Origin: Stromatinia cepivora
Taxonomy: Eukaryota > Ascomycota > Leotiomycetes > Helotiales > Sclerotiniaceae
DNA: 64,000 nucleotides
Assembly (NCBI GenBank): GCA_014898415.1
Contig: RCTD01000001.1
Location: forward strand, 4,092,001-4,156,000
Direction: 5' to 3'
The translations under genes were made by a program, and so were the position numbers. Positions 52,429 through 61,334 of the stretch are shown here, piece by piece (the stretch's first letter is position 1; each line of letters begins with the position of its first letter). The notes under the pieces were generated by a model. It ran no database searches and was not told where the DNA came from. It worked only from the letters and a program-made list of their open reading frames with translations.

Positions 52429-52710
52429 TATTACAAATCATGAACCACAGAAGATTAATTATATGATATCTCTTATCTCCTATATCAATTCGTAAACTAA
52501 TTGTCTGTATATATGCATTACAATTTATATAATTTAGTATAGTAGAATGGTGACCCTAATAATGTATACGCATAGCCCTGCAGCTCACGAATAAATATTT
52601 GTGTATATATATCTAGTCGTTCCTTACAAGCCATAATTCTTCAGTTGTAGATTCTAAGGAACATAATTGACCCTGTTTATTCAGCTCTACTACGGCTCTT
52701 GTGCGTCACA
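52429..52710 (+). repeat. G5 3' LTR
   Basis: 282 bp. Inner start TATTACAAATCATGAACCAC mutated; outer end CTCTACTACGGCTCTTGTGC intact. Confidence 0.95.
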
Positions 52711-53163
52711 GATATATCTCTATTGGATGATCATCGATATCGATTATTTGATCTTAGTGATTTTGTAGAAATAAATATTTCTAGTTTCCAAGTCCTAGGA
52801 TGTGGGATTTATATTATCAAAGGGATTATCAAGAAAGAAGGTTATTTTAATAATGATCTGGTCTTGAATGATATAATATTCATTCTTGGTTTTTATATCA
52901 ATATCGTTTTAAAGGTTCGATTGGAGAAAGTTAGTTTATGGTTCTTAGGATATGATTATACTTTTTGTAAAGGAGATTATATAAATAGTATAATAGTTGT
53001 TCAATATATTTGTATTGAAAATCTTGTATTCTTAGAATACAAATCATTTTTTATTTATTCGAATATTCTTTTATTTATTCCTGTAAGTAATCCTTTTATA
53101 ATATATTTAATAATGAGCAGAAAAATAAAGTATTTTATTGTTTTTGTAATCCATTTTTCTTAA

Positions 53164-54929
53164 GAGAAGATATAAGTGAAATGTGATATAAATGTTTTGG
53201 GTATTTGGGGAAGGAAGTTTTTGAATATTTAGTATTTGTAGTGTAAAATGTCAAAATAAAAGGTATCATTTGTTCCAATTGTATTGATTGTGCTTGCATT
53301 TATGCAAAATAAATCATTTCTTGTGCTTTAAGTGATCGTTAGTTATTTCGGCTTTTTTACAAAATCCAATAGGATCTTTTTGATTTCGATAAAAGGTATA
53401 ATAATGTATTATAGCTTTTATTGATCAAAGAAATATATTGTGGCAAGATCTTTTTATATTCAATTTATTGCAAAATATACGATGAAGTATTTGCAATTAT
53501 CTAAAGCTTTATAGTCTGGGTTCATTGTAAGTATGATTTAGTGATTATAATGATCAAGCAGAATAATGATATATCTGTTATTGAAGTTATAGAAATAATG
53601 TTATTTGAGAAATGGATTAAGCAAGAAGGTATCGAATTCGAATTATCTTTGTTTTATATATATAAATCCAATAAAGGATCAGAATGTATAGGACAAGAAA
53701 TAATTACAAAATAAATAAAAATGCGGATTATAGTGGGTTTATCGAATAAATTGTAGATGGAAATAATATAAATTGTTATTTATTTATATAATATAAATCC
53801 TTTGAAGGTTAAATCCTTCAAATCGTTTAATGAGATATTCAATATATGATTCTGTAATTACTTTTGTAAAGATAATCCTTTACTCATAGAGAAAATATCT
53901 AACGATCTCTGTTTTAATTAGAATGGAATTTATAGATATAAATATTGAATTTACTTTTTGGATAAAAATAGAGAAATTGGAATTAATAGGAAATAATACA
54001 AAACCAATCCTCGAGTATATATTGGGTATTTAATGAGTTATATTCTAGGTATATTGATCTATTGTATATGGATATTCAAGTTTGATAAAGTTATTGTTAT
54101 TTGAAATGTAACGTTTAATGAGGAATTCATTTATTATATGGATTTTATTAATCGAATGATTGATATTTATATTATAGAAGAGTTTAAATAGTTTGCTAGA
54201 GTTCTTGATCTATAAGATTATATCGAAATAGATGGGACAATTATTCAAAATGAGGATAATTATGAAGACTTTATTCATTTATTTATTTTTATGGATCGAA
54301 AAGCTTTTGATTTATTTATTAAATATATTTCAGATCTATTGTTTATAAATGAATTGGTTTTGGGGGTAGATGTAGATCTGGGGAGTGATAATGGGAATAA
54401 AGAAGTCAATCTAGGATTATTCAATTTATTTAATCTTTTAGGTAGTAAGGATAAAGTATGTAATGAAGATATACGAATATTGATTGATCTTTTTATTGGA
54501 GAAACTGGAAAAGCTGATTTTTTTATTAAGAAGTAATTATATTTCGTAAATAAAGATATTAATATTATTCAAGGAGATATTTGTAATAATAATATAGATC
54601 CCGATTTTATTAAATATATTGATATAAAGAATATAAAGTATAAACCTACTAATTGTATTATCGAAGTTCTTCATGGTATATACAAAAGTGATTTAGAGAT
54701 TACTTCAATTGATTAACTTCAATATTCCAAAAGGAAGTATATATACTGGAATAATTAATCAGAATATTCTATAAAAGAAATCCAATCATTACAAAGATTA
54801 CTACATCCTATATATTCATTTAATCGATTTATAAAGGATTTACGAATTTATAATCTCGAATAGATGTTTAAAAAAGCTTATATTATAAGGATTGAAATAC
54901 CTAGAGTTTAGATCAATTTATCTGAGTTT
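53164..54929 (+). pseudogene. Copia-3 integrase, acidic linker and RT start
   Basis: Integrase core signature near 53550-53710: IKQNNDISVIEVIEIMLFEK, then IEFELSLFYIYKSNKGSECI, the altered QxGIxxExSxPYTxxxNGxxER block. Several stops follow. A 54291-54536 open stretch is strongly acidic (LVLGVDVDLGSDNGNKEVNL), the usual integrase-RT linker. RT begins about 54700 and is cut at AGTTT (54925-54929). Confidence 0.82.
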
Positions 54930-55079
54930 TGTCACGAGATACACGTGATCGCGTACGATCGGACTAGTACAATACTAAGCTCCGAGCCGATTATATATAT
55001 AGCTTTGTAGTACACTTTCTTTAACTCTGTAACTTTTAATTCTAAGATTGATCTCTAAACATTCATTGGATTCATCATA
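54930..55079 (+). repeat. 5' LTR of the gag-only element
   Basis: 150 bp. CACGTG at 54942-54947 within intact TGTCACGAGATACACGTGAT; TATATATAG near 55000; inner end mutated (TTCATCATA for TTCGTCACA). Confidence 0.92.
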
Positions 55080-55259
55080 TTATTAAAAGCTCTTCCAGAT
55101 AAAAAATGAAATAATATATATTTATACTTATATACACTCCATTTGCTCCTATCTTAAGTATATGTTTATATTCATTCACTTGTATATAAATCTTCTTGAT
55201 ATTATTCGAAAGTATTGTCTTTTTTCTTACCCTTAATTTCTAAGTTATAGATTACAATT

Positions 55260-56386
55260 CGATAAACCTCGCGATTACAGAACTTCATGGCGAAGTAACT
55301 TGTTAGCAGAATGAAATCTCGTTCCTATGCTCCCTGATTTTCGAATATACTCCTATTATTCATATTCTTTCTCATCCGAAACCCTTTCTCCCTAATCCTG
55401 AAAAGTTCAATAATAGTTTTCAAAAGTTCGATACCTGACTTTCTTCGATTCAAACGAAATTACAAATAGATAACACTACGATCGGCAATTTTATAGTTCA
55501 ATTTTACTATATTTATCTCAATTTTGAATCTCATATACAAATTATAATACTATTTTAGTTTTCTTTTATTAATCAAAATGTTCCCTTAAATCATATAACG
55601 ATCCTGGATCAACTCATATACGTTTACAATAATCCAAATAAAATTCAAAAAACCGAAGATAAATTATTCATTTTCAAACAAGGAACCGATTCTTTATATA
55701 CCTATATTACAAAATTCGAAAGGACCCTTTACAAAACCAAAAATCAGAATTGGTCCGATTCGAATAAAATCTCAATCTTTCATAATGAACTTAATATTAC
55801 TTTTAGAAATCGTCTTTTTCAACAGCTTTCTCTTCTCTGCTTCTATCCCGACTTTGTTCAGATCATATAACAATTAGTTGTTTGTACAGCGAATGAATTC
55901 CCTGTATTATTCTACTTTAGTGAGTTTAGAGCCTCATATATATTACAGAATCCATCCCACTCTCGAAACCACGATCCAATAGACGTTAACAATCTTAATA
56001 TTATTAATATCTTTAGCCCTTTTGATGCCCAACCGAATAAACCCGATCGTACTTTGATTCTATTCTGTATACAAACACCCGAGTTTTTTTCTTCTAAAAG
56101 AACTTTTTTGCATAAATAAAATAAATATATATGATATAGAAATAACTTTTATTGGGTATAAATCTATTCATTAAATCTATATCAAGGAACCTGAGATCGA
56201 TAAGAGTCTATACCGATTATTATATTAATTATTGAATCCAAAAACGATAATGATGAGGATCTAGGAGAAATAATCAATAATCGATATTTTGAAGATCGCT
56301 TGAAGAAAGCAAATAATATAATGGATGTATATTCGTTAATTGTGATGCAATCTATACATCAGGAATTTTTATTAAAAGAAGATTAA
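55260..56386 (+). pseudogene. Gag of the non-autonomous element, lightly damaged
   Basis: Retrotransposon Gag (capsid) homology is clear at about 55630-55860: DKLFIFKQGTDSLYTYITKF and FERTLYKTKNQNWSD, then ISIFHNELNITFRNRLFQQL. This is the fungal Gypsy capsid pattern in which a polar tract ends in a Y-I-x-x-FERxL helix. Only a few stops interrupt it. A clean downstream stretch ends at 56386 (NDNDEDLGEIINNRYFEDRL, FLLKED), acidic and helical; I do not recognise it. The start codon is uncertain. Less RIP damage than the surrounding Copia-3. Confidence 0.75.
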
Positions 56387-56439
56387 TAATCATTTTGTAC
56401 TTAAATCATTCATTTAAAATGAATTCGAAGCAAACTCTT

Positions 56440-56453
56440 TAGAAGGGGGGGGT
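56440..56453 (+). other. polypurine tract of the gag-only element
   Basis: AGAAGGGGGGGG directly before the 3' LTR, the plus-strand primer site. The Gypsy copies have the same kind of run (AAGGGGGAAA at 23857). Confidence 0.85.
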
Positions 56454-56455
56454 AA

Positions 56456-56605
56456 TGTTACGAGATACATATGATCGCATACGATCGGACTAGTACAATA
56501 TTAAGCTCCGAGCCGATCATATATATAGCTTCGTAGCACATTCTCTTTAGCTCTGTAGCTTTTAATTCTAAGGTTGATCTCTAAACGCTCGTTGGGTTCG
56601 TCACA
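56456..56605 (+). repeat. 3' LTR of the gag-only element
   Basis: 150 bp. Inner start mutated (TGTTACGAGATACATATG); outer end CGCTCGTTGGGTTCGTCACA intact. Confidence 0.92.
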
Positions 56606-58460
56606 AGTTTCAATTATACGATTATTATTCGGAATTACCTTTCTTCCAGAAATCATTTAGTTTTTGTATCCCAGAGTAATCAATATATATACAAAGGCAA
56701 TTGTATATATAGTAATACTATTAAAGGAACAATCTCAATATTGGATTCTATATAGGAATTATTATATCTCAAAAGATAAGCTCAATAAGATTATCCTATT
56801 TAAATAACTTTCATTTTATATTTTGATTTGATCAATAAGGAATGGATGATATAGAGGAGTATTCTCAATTTGTAATAGTTTATAATATGATTATTGCTGG
56901 AATTGAAGCAAAATCATTATTGTCTTTTATTTGGTTTATGATTAATAGATTATAAATAATATCATTTTCTCGAATTCATATATTTGTAGTTCCAAAGTTA
57001 CTTCGTTTTTATTATCAATTAGAAGATCATCAAATAGGATATTGGTTCAAATAGAATTATGATCTTGAGGTTAATAACTTTAAGATTAGGAAAACCTGAT
57101 ATGAAATCGATTCTGGATCGGAACCTATAAAACTGATCCCTTTTCAATGGGTGTTTATATATAAATATAATGATTAAGGTTTAATCATTTATTATTATTT
57201 ATATTTAATAATATAAGAAGATCTCTAAACTAAGAGTATTATTGAGATTACTTATATTGCTATATTAATAGACTAATTATTCCGAATTGTAATGATAATT
57301 ATTGTTAAATACGATTTCGAAACAAAGCAATATAATATAATCAATATTTTCATCAATGTTTTATATGATCCTTCTGATACTTTAATTGTATATTATTTAC
57401 TTGATGGATATAAAATCCCAAACAAAAATGTTATAATCGATCGAGTTTTGTATGGTCTATGAGATTCCCTAGTTATATAATTTAGGGATTTCATTTGAAT
57501 GTTCGAAAAACTAGGATTGATATAATACAAGAAGGAATTGTGTTTATATATTAATTTAGAGTATATTATTATAATTCTTTTCTTTATAGATGATGTTTAG
57601 ATTATTTATCATAAGAAAAACGAATCAATTGCTATAAAGATCATCAAGGGAATTAAAGTTGTATATAAATTATAAGATCTAGGAAATACTAAATGGTTTC
57701 TAGGTATATATATACTCTGTGATCGATTCAAGAAAAAGTTGTGATTAATCTATAATATATATATTAAGAAGATTATTAAGAAATTCAAAACAACAAACGG
57801 GATAACAAGTACACTACTCCCGATAATGATATTTCGGAAAAATCAGAGTTAAGTTTCTATATATATTATAAAAATGTATTAAAAGAAAATGGGTTCAGTA
57901 TTATATACTATAATCATTATAAAAGTGGATATATCATTCACTATTTCGTAATTGAACTATTATTTGATTAATCTATCTAGCGATTATATAAAAGCTATTG
58001 ATCACTGTTTACAATATCTATAGAATATAAGATATCTTACGATCCAATATAATGATGATCAAATATCACAACTTTTTGTCTTTTCAAATACTTCTTTTGC
58101 GGATCATCTAGATATTTATCGATTATTCTAAAAATATATTATATCCCTTTTCGATGGTTTAATTATATAGAAAATGTTCAAACAAGATATTGTGATTATT
58201 TCGATTATTGAAATAAAGCTTTTTGGAGTTGAGTATATATCAAAAGAAATTATAACAATTCTATATTTCTTAAAAGAGATCGATCTAGTAGTGAAAGAGT
58301 TTGTAATAATCTTCTGCGATAATCAATAAGCGATCAGATTGGTGATTGGTGAGAATGAGTGGATTATTATGAAACTATGTTATATTGATATTCAAAATAT
58401 ATGAATTACCACTTTCTATACCTTTCCATTTGTTTCAGATTGTTTTTCGATTTGGGGGTA
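56606..58460 (+). pseudogene. Copia-3 reverse transcriptase and RNase H remnant
   Basis: Continues RT after the gag-only element: IPFQWVFIYKYND (about 57135-57175), IIVKYDFETKQYNIINIFIN (about 57300-57360), YYLLDGYKIPNKNVIIDRVL (57390-57450). The catalytic block is FFIDDV (about 57580-57598), with both Asp present. KLxDLGNTKWFLGIYI is at about 57670-57715. RNase H extends to about 58420, ending IDIQNI. The polypurine tract TTTGGGGGTA is at 58451-58460. Stops are chiefly former Q and R codons. Confidence 0.87.
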
Positions 58461-58770
58461 TATTACAGAAAGCTTTGTAATCCCCTATATCTTATAAAGA
58501 ATCAAAATATATACTTTCCAATCAGAATGAAGGATTTACTAACCTTTACCAATCTATTAATTTGATAAGATAATCCTGATATACTAATAAACAAAGATCT
58601 AATCTAATTAAGATATATATCAACTAGATAACCATTTATTTGTTCTATATATACAGCTCTTGATTCATATAATCAAGGGTAAATCATTCAATTCTTTTAC
58701 TCTACCAATCACGTGTACCATCTATTCCCCGATCCCTGAAAGTGCTCTGTAATCATACTATCCCGTGATA
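58461..58770 (+). repeat. Copia-3 3' LTR
   Basis: 310 bp. Inner end mutated (TATTACAGAAAGCTTTG), outer end intact with CACGTG at 58710-58715 and CTATCCCGTGATA at the terminus. Confidence 0.93.
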
Positions 58771-58936
58771 ATTTATTTATAAACTGTAAAATTATATATA
58801 TATTATTAAAGTCATCATTTTACTATATTAAATTATATAAATTATAATATATATATATAGACGATCAATTTATCAATTGATATAAAAAATAAGAGATATT
58901 ATATAATTAATCTTCTATAGTTTATAATTTGTAATA

Positions 58937-59823
58937 TTATCCCCCCCTTTAGAAAAACTCATTCTTGAATATTTTACTCCTCTGTTTTATTGTTATTTTA
59001 TTAAAAACCAGATTTTATAAAGGTTTATAAGCTCTAAATCAATTAAAATGATCATTTTAATTAATTTATTAGGAATTAATCAAATTGACCAAAACTAACC
59101 AAAATTGATCAAAATTGATCAAAATGATGAATAAATTGATCAAATTGATCAAATCGTTTATTAATTAAATCAATTGATATTGATTTATATTCTCTTTGAT
59201 TTAAAGAATCTTTAAAAGAAAAAAGTTTTTGAAGAATACTTTTCTTTTTTTTAGTTTTATAAATAAATTTTTATTCATATAATTATAATTATTCTTTTTA
59301 TTTTTATAGAATTTTATTTAATTAAATAATCGATTAAAGGGATTAAACAATATTGGATTGATTAGATGAAAATTGTATAAAAAATATAGAGACATTTTAA
59401 GATTGGAAATAGAATACCAAATGAAATCAATATTATTATTGTCGGGACAACTGTACACGGGGAAGTGAAGCTTATCAACGAACGTATAGAACTCTTTATT
59501 AATACGTTTTGATTTGCCTAGAGAGCTAGAATCTATAGAGGGTGAAGATCTATATAATGGTGCATGCCGAGGCACTAGTGCGCACGTGATCCTTACCATC
59601 CTTACCATCCTTACCATGCACGTGATTCATATTCCGACAATTATTAAATTAAGAAATTTTATATTATAGTATTTTTTATACTTTTTTTATTATTAAAATC
59701 TTTTTTACTTTTTATTTTAAATTATTAGTTATATTAATAAACAAAGATAATTCGAATATTTAATCAGAAAAAGAATTATTATATATTTTATATAATCGAT
59801 CTAAAAAGAAAACAAAATATTAG
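58937..59823 (-). pseudogene. G6 3' non-coding region and chromodomain end of pol
   Basis: Minus-strand counterpart of about 22790-23869 of G2: polypurine run (CCCCCCCTTT on +, 58941-58950), TTGATC array (59040-59180), and the end of the integrase tail and chromodomain (about 59360-59820). It is split by the solo LTR at 59440-59639. Homology ends near 59823, which is also where base composition returns to normal. Confidence 0.82.
59440..59639 (-). repeat. solo LTR of Copia-1 in the G6 remnant
   Basis: 200 bp, TGTCGGGACAACTG..ATTCCGACA on +, duplication ATTAT (59435-59439 / 59640-59644). Three 9-bp ATCCTTACC units; CACGTG twice. No visible RIP changes within a heavily mutated host. Confidence 0.95.
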
Positions 59824-59883
59824 TCATAGGAGATAAAACAGTAAAGAATGGACTTTCGATATAACGCAGCCAGAGATGACTTT

Positions 59884-60171
59884 CTATATCATTATATCGG
59901 GATGAGGTTTACTCGTTATTGATAGAAAGTGATCAAGTTCTTCACTGTTTTGTAGGTCACGCATCATTATCGAATATTTTTGTGATTGAATAATATATAA
60001 TGAGGAATTAGAAAAAATCGAAACAAGTCTTTCATTATCAGTATTATCGAGGATATAATTGGAAACATGCAACAGCAAGGAGGACAGAGACGAATTGGAC
60101 TTCGGTGATATCAAGCATATCGTACTACCAATCCATTTCCACAGCCTACCACAGCCCTTGTAACCATTCAT
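59884..60171 (-). CDS. unidentified 95-codon frame, probably a gene fragment
   Basis: Contains DNTDNERLVSIFSNSSLYII. A diverged second copy of this part (60414-60559, minus) reads DSTDNERLVSIFPDSLLYIV in the same phase, with conservative differences, which suggests a real protein family. A (N/S)T-x-x-ERL-x-S pattern occurs near the C-terminus of hAT transposases, but the length and remaining motifs do not allow that call. No start context or intron signals support this as an intact gene. Confidence 0.3.
   Translation of the reverse strand: MNGYKGCGRLWKWIGSTICLISPKSNSSLSSLLLHVSNYILDNTDNERLVSIFSNSSLYIIQSQKYSIMMRDLQNSEELDHFLSITSKPHPDIMI
59970..60111. repeat. duplicated fragment, copy 1
   Basis: About 140 bp, similar to 60414-60559 in direct orientation (shared TCGAAACAAG, TATCGAGGATATAAT, GACGAATTGGACTTCG-like strings). 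Differences include both transitions and small indels, so the duplication is old. Confidence 0.8.
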
Positions 60172-60413
60172 ATCCCATCCATATACACCTCAAGTTCTTG
60201 AACCATCAGTATTTGGCTGTTTATTTTAGAATATATAAAAGACTAAAATATCTTTAATAAAACTCGATCTATCTTATTATAAATCAACCCAAATCAAAAC
60301 ATATATCGCCGATTACTTATCTCGGAATACAGAAAACTTATCCGATTTGTTCTGCTTTACAATAAAGCGATTCGTAATACAATCAAACAATTAAACAGAT
60401 ATATTATTATTGT

Positions 60414-60559
60414 AAAATATTTTTATAATTGGACAATATATAATAAGGAGTCAGGGAAGATCGAAACAAGCCTTTCGTTATCAGTACTATCGAGGATATA
60501 ATCGAAGGGATTGGAGATATACAATGGCAAGAAGGACAAAGGCGAATTAGACTTCGATG
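60414..60559. repeat. duplicated fragment, copy 2
   Basis: Partner of 59970-60111. Between the copies (60172-60413) and from 60560 to 60777 I see no feature beyond AT-rich spacer. Confidence 0.8.
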
Positions 60560-60777
60560 TAGACCTTAGTGTGTACTTTAGCTCGTACGATCAAAATTGT
60601 CGAATTCGCAGTAACAGTTTGATTTGGATTGCTAGAAAGGCTATCCTATGTAAACTTTCATATACTTTTATGATATCAATACCTTAATCCTAACATAACC
60701 CTTTTCGTGTAAAATATATCTGTAATATTATTTCTCAATTATCAATAACAAAGTGTGTATATTCCCAATAACCCCTC

Positions 60778-60895
60778 TCACCTCTTCAATATGCCAGAAA
60801 AACCTTTCTTTGGTAGATATGAAACTGCGCGTGTATCCACTCCGGCGCCAACCAACCATTCTGTCAAGAATAGAATAGAGCTTGTTCCGAGGTCA
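60778..60895 (-). CDS. C-terminal coding fragment interrupted by a MITE
   Basis: Minus-strand frame ending LTEWLVGAGVDTRAVSYLPK then KGFSGILKR and a TGA stop at 60778-60780. Upstream of 60895 the open frame runs through the terminal repeat of the MITE and is therefore not original protein. On the far side of the MITE a minus-strand ATG at 61371 begins MEARKWFRTTV and runs into GTAAGT at 61341-61336, a good fungal 5' splice site abutting the MITE target. Exon and intron assignments are guesses. I recognise no family. Confidence 0.3.
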
Positions 60896-60897
60896 TA

Positions 60898-61334
60898 CGG
60901 AGGTTGATGGGGTAAGTATTGTAAGACATTTTTTACCCACATATCGCTGTTTTTCCTGTCTTTTGATGCTGCTTTAAACAACTTGAATAGATATTGAGCT
61001 GTTCTCCTTTCAAATTTCGAATTTTGAAAATCTTGATTGTATTTCGAAGATTTCAATAAAATCTCAACAATTTGATGATTTTGAAGTTTTTAAAGTTTGT
61101 ATAACCTTTTTTAATAATTTTAGAATAGATTTTTGAATAAAAAATTAATGATTTTGAATGATTTTGAATGATTTTGAATGATTTTGAATAAATAATTGAG
61201 AATTTACAATACTTTAATCACTTAGATTTCACCATACAAATTTTCAATCAGCGTAATGATATTATTGGTCAAAGCCCCTGTCTGTGGAACCAAGCACGGT
61301 CATTTTTTGGTGTGTCTTACCCCATCAACCTCCG
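60898..61334. mobile_element. MITE with 19-bp perfect terminal inverted repeats
   Basis: 437 bp. CGGAGGTTGATGGGGTAAG at 60898-60916 and its exact complement at 61316-61334, flanked by TA on both sides (60896-60897 and 61335-61336). No transposase inside; the interior is A/T rich with four copies of TTTTGAATGA at 61151-61190. TA target and size fit a Tc1/mariner-mobilised MITE. The repeats differ from the Tc1 element at 754-2192, so that element is not its source. Confidence 0.85.

Larger units (their letters stand above)
45668..52710 (+). mobile_element. Gypsy chromovirus G5, complete copy
   Basis: 7043 bp, LTRs 45668-45949 and 52429-52710, perfect GATAT duplication (45663-45667 / 52711-52715) in Copia-3 protease. 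Among the four full-length Gypsy copies it has the longest open RT stretch (48934-49512), yet both catalytic Asp of that stretch are lost. Confidence 0.95.
45507..53163 (+). pseudogene. Copia-3 protease and pre-integrase region, split by G5
   Basis: The retropepsin of Copia-3 reads SILFDNCSVIYIVND (about 45610-45660; the DSG/DNG active site is changed to DNC). It is cut at GATAT (45663-45667) by G5 and continues at 52711 in frame. The open stretch 52711-53163 reads LGCGIYIIKGIIKKEGYFNN and VLNDIIFILGFYINIV. The latter is the H-to-Y, T-to-I, P-to-L altered form of the usual LxDVLYVPGFxxNL-type Copia protease end. It then runs into the GAG-pre-integrase domain (about 53150-53330). Confidence 0.85.
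54930..56605 (+). mobile_element. gag-only non-autonomous LTR retrotransposon
   Basis: 1676 bp with 150-bp LTRs (54930-55079 and 56456-56605), perfect AGTTT duplication (54925-54929 / 56606-56610), a G8 polypurine tract before the 3' LTR and about 1.38 kb inside. The interior encodes a Gypsy-type Gag but has no protease, RT or integrase. Termini TGTCACGA..CGTCACA equal those of the Gypsy family in this window, suggesting its cDNA is made and inserted by that family's enzymes. The layout matches the TR-GAG class described in plants. Confidence 0.88.
43771..58770 (+). mobile_element. Copia-3, interrupted by Gypsy G5 and a gag-only element
   Basis: A third Ty1/Copia family: 310-bp LTRs (43771-44080 and 58461-58770), ends originally TGTCACGG..CCGTGACA (now TATC..GATA), duplication ATTTA (43766-43770 / 58771-58775) in the G6 LTR. 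Its own DNA is 43771-45667, 52711-54929 and 56606-58770, 6271 bp after removing two duplications. The + strand is T- and G-rich: substitutions are mostly C->T on the coding strand, the opposite of Copia-1. Confidence 0.94.
43652..59823 (-). mobile_element. inverted, 5'-truncated Gypsy G6
   Basis: Minus-strand Gypsy remnant. The 3' LTR is in two halves (43652-43770 and 58776-58936) split by Copia-3. The polypurine tract follows (CCCCCCC on + at 58941), then the TTGATC array and the chromodomain end of pol up to about 59823, where homology stops abruptly. Only about 0.9 kb of internal sequence remains; the rest was deleted or replaced by the ordinary flank. Confidence 0.88.

Noticed and set aside
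2433..59823. Mitochondrial DNA insertion, suggested by the extreme AT content
   Set aside because: All of it is accounted for by nuclear LTR retroelements with RIP-type transitions; no mitochondrial genes, tRNAs or intron endonucleases seen.
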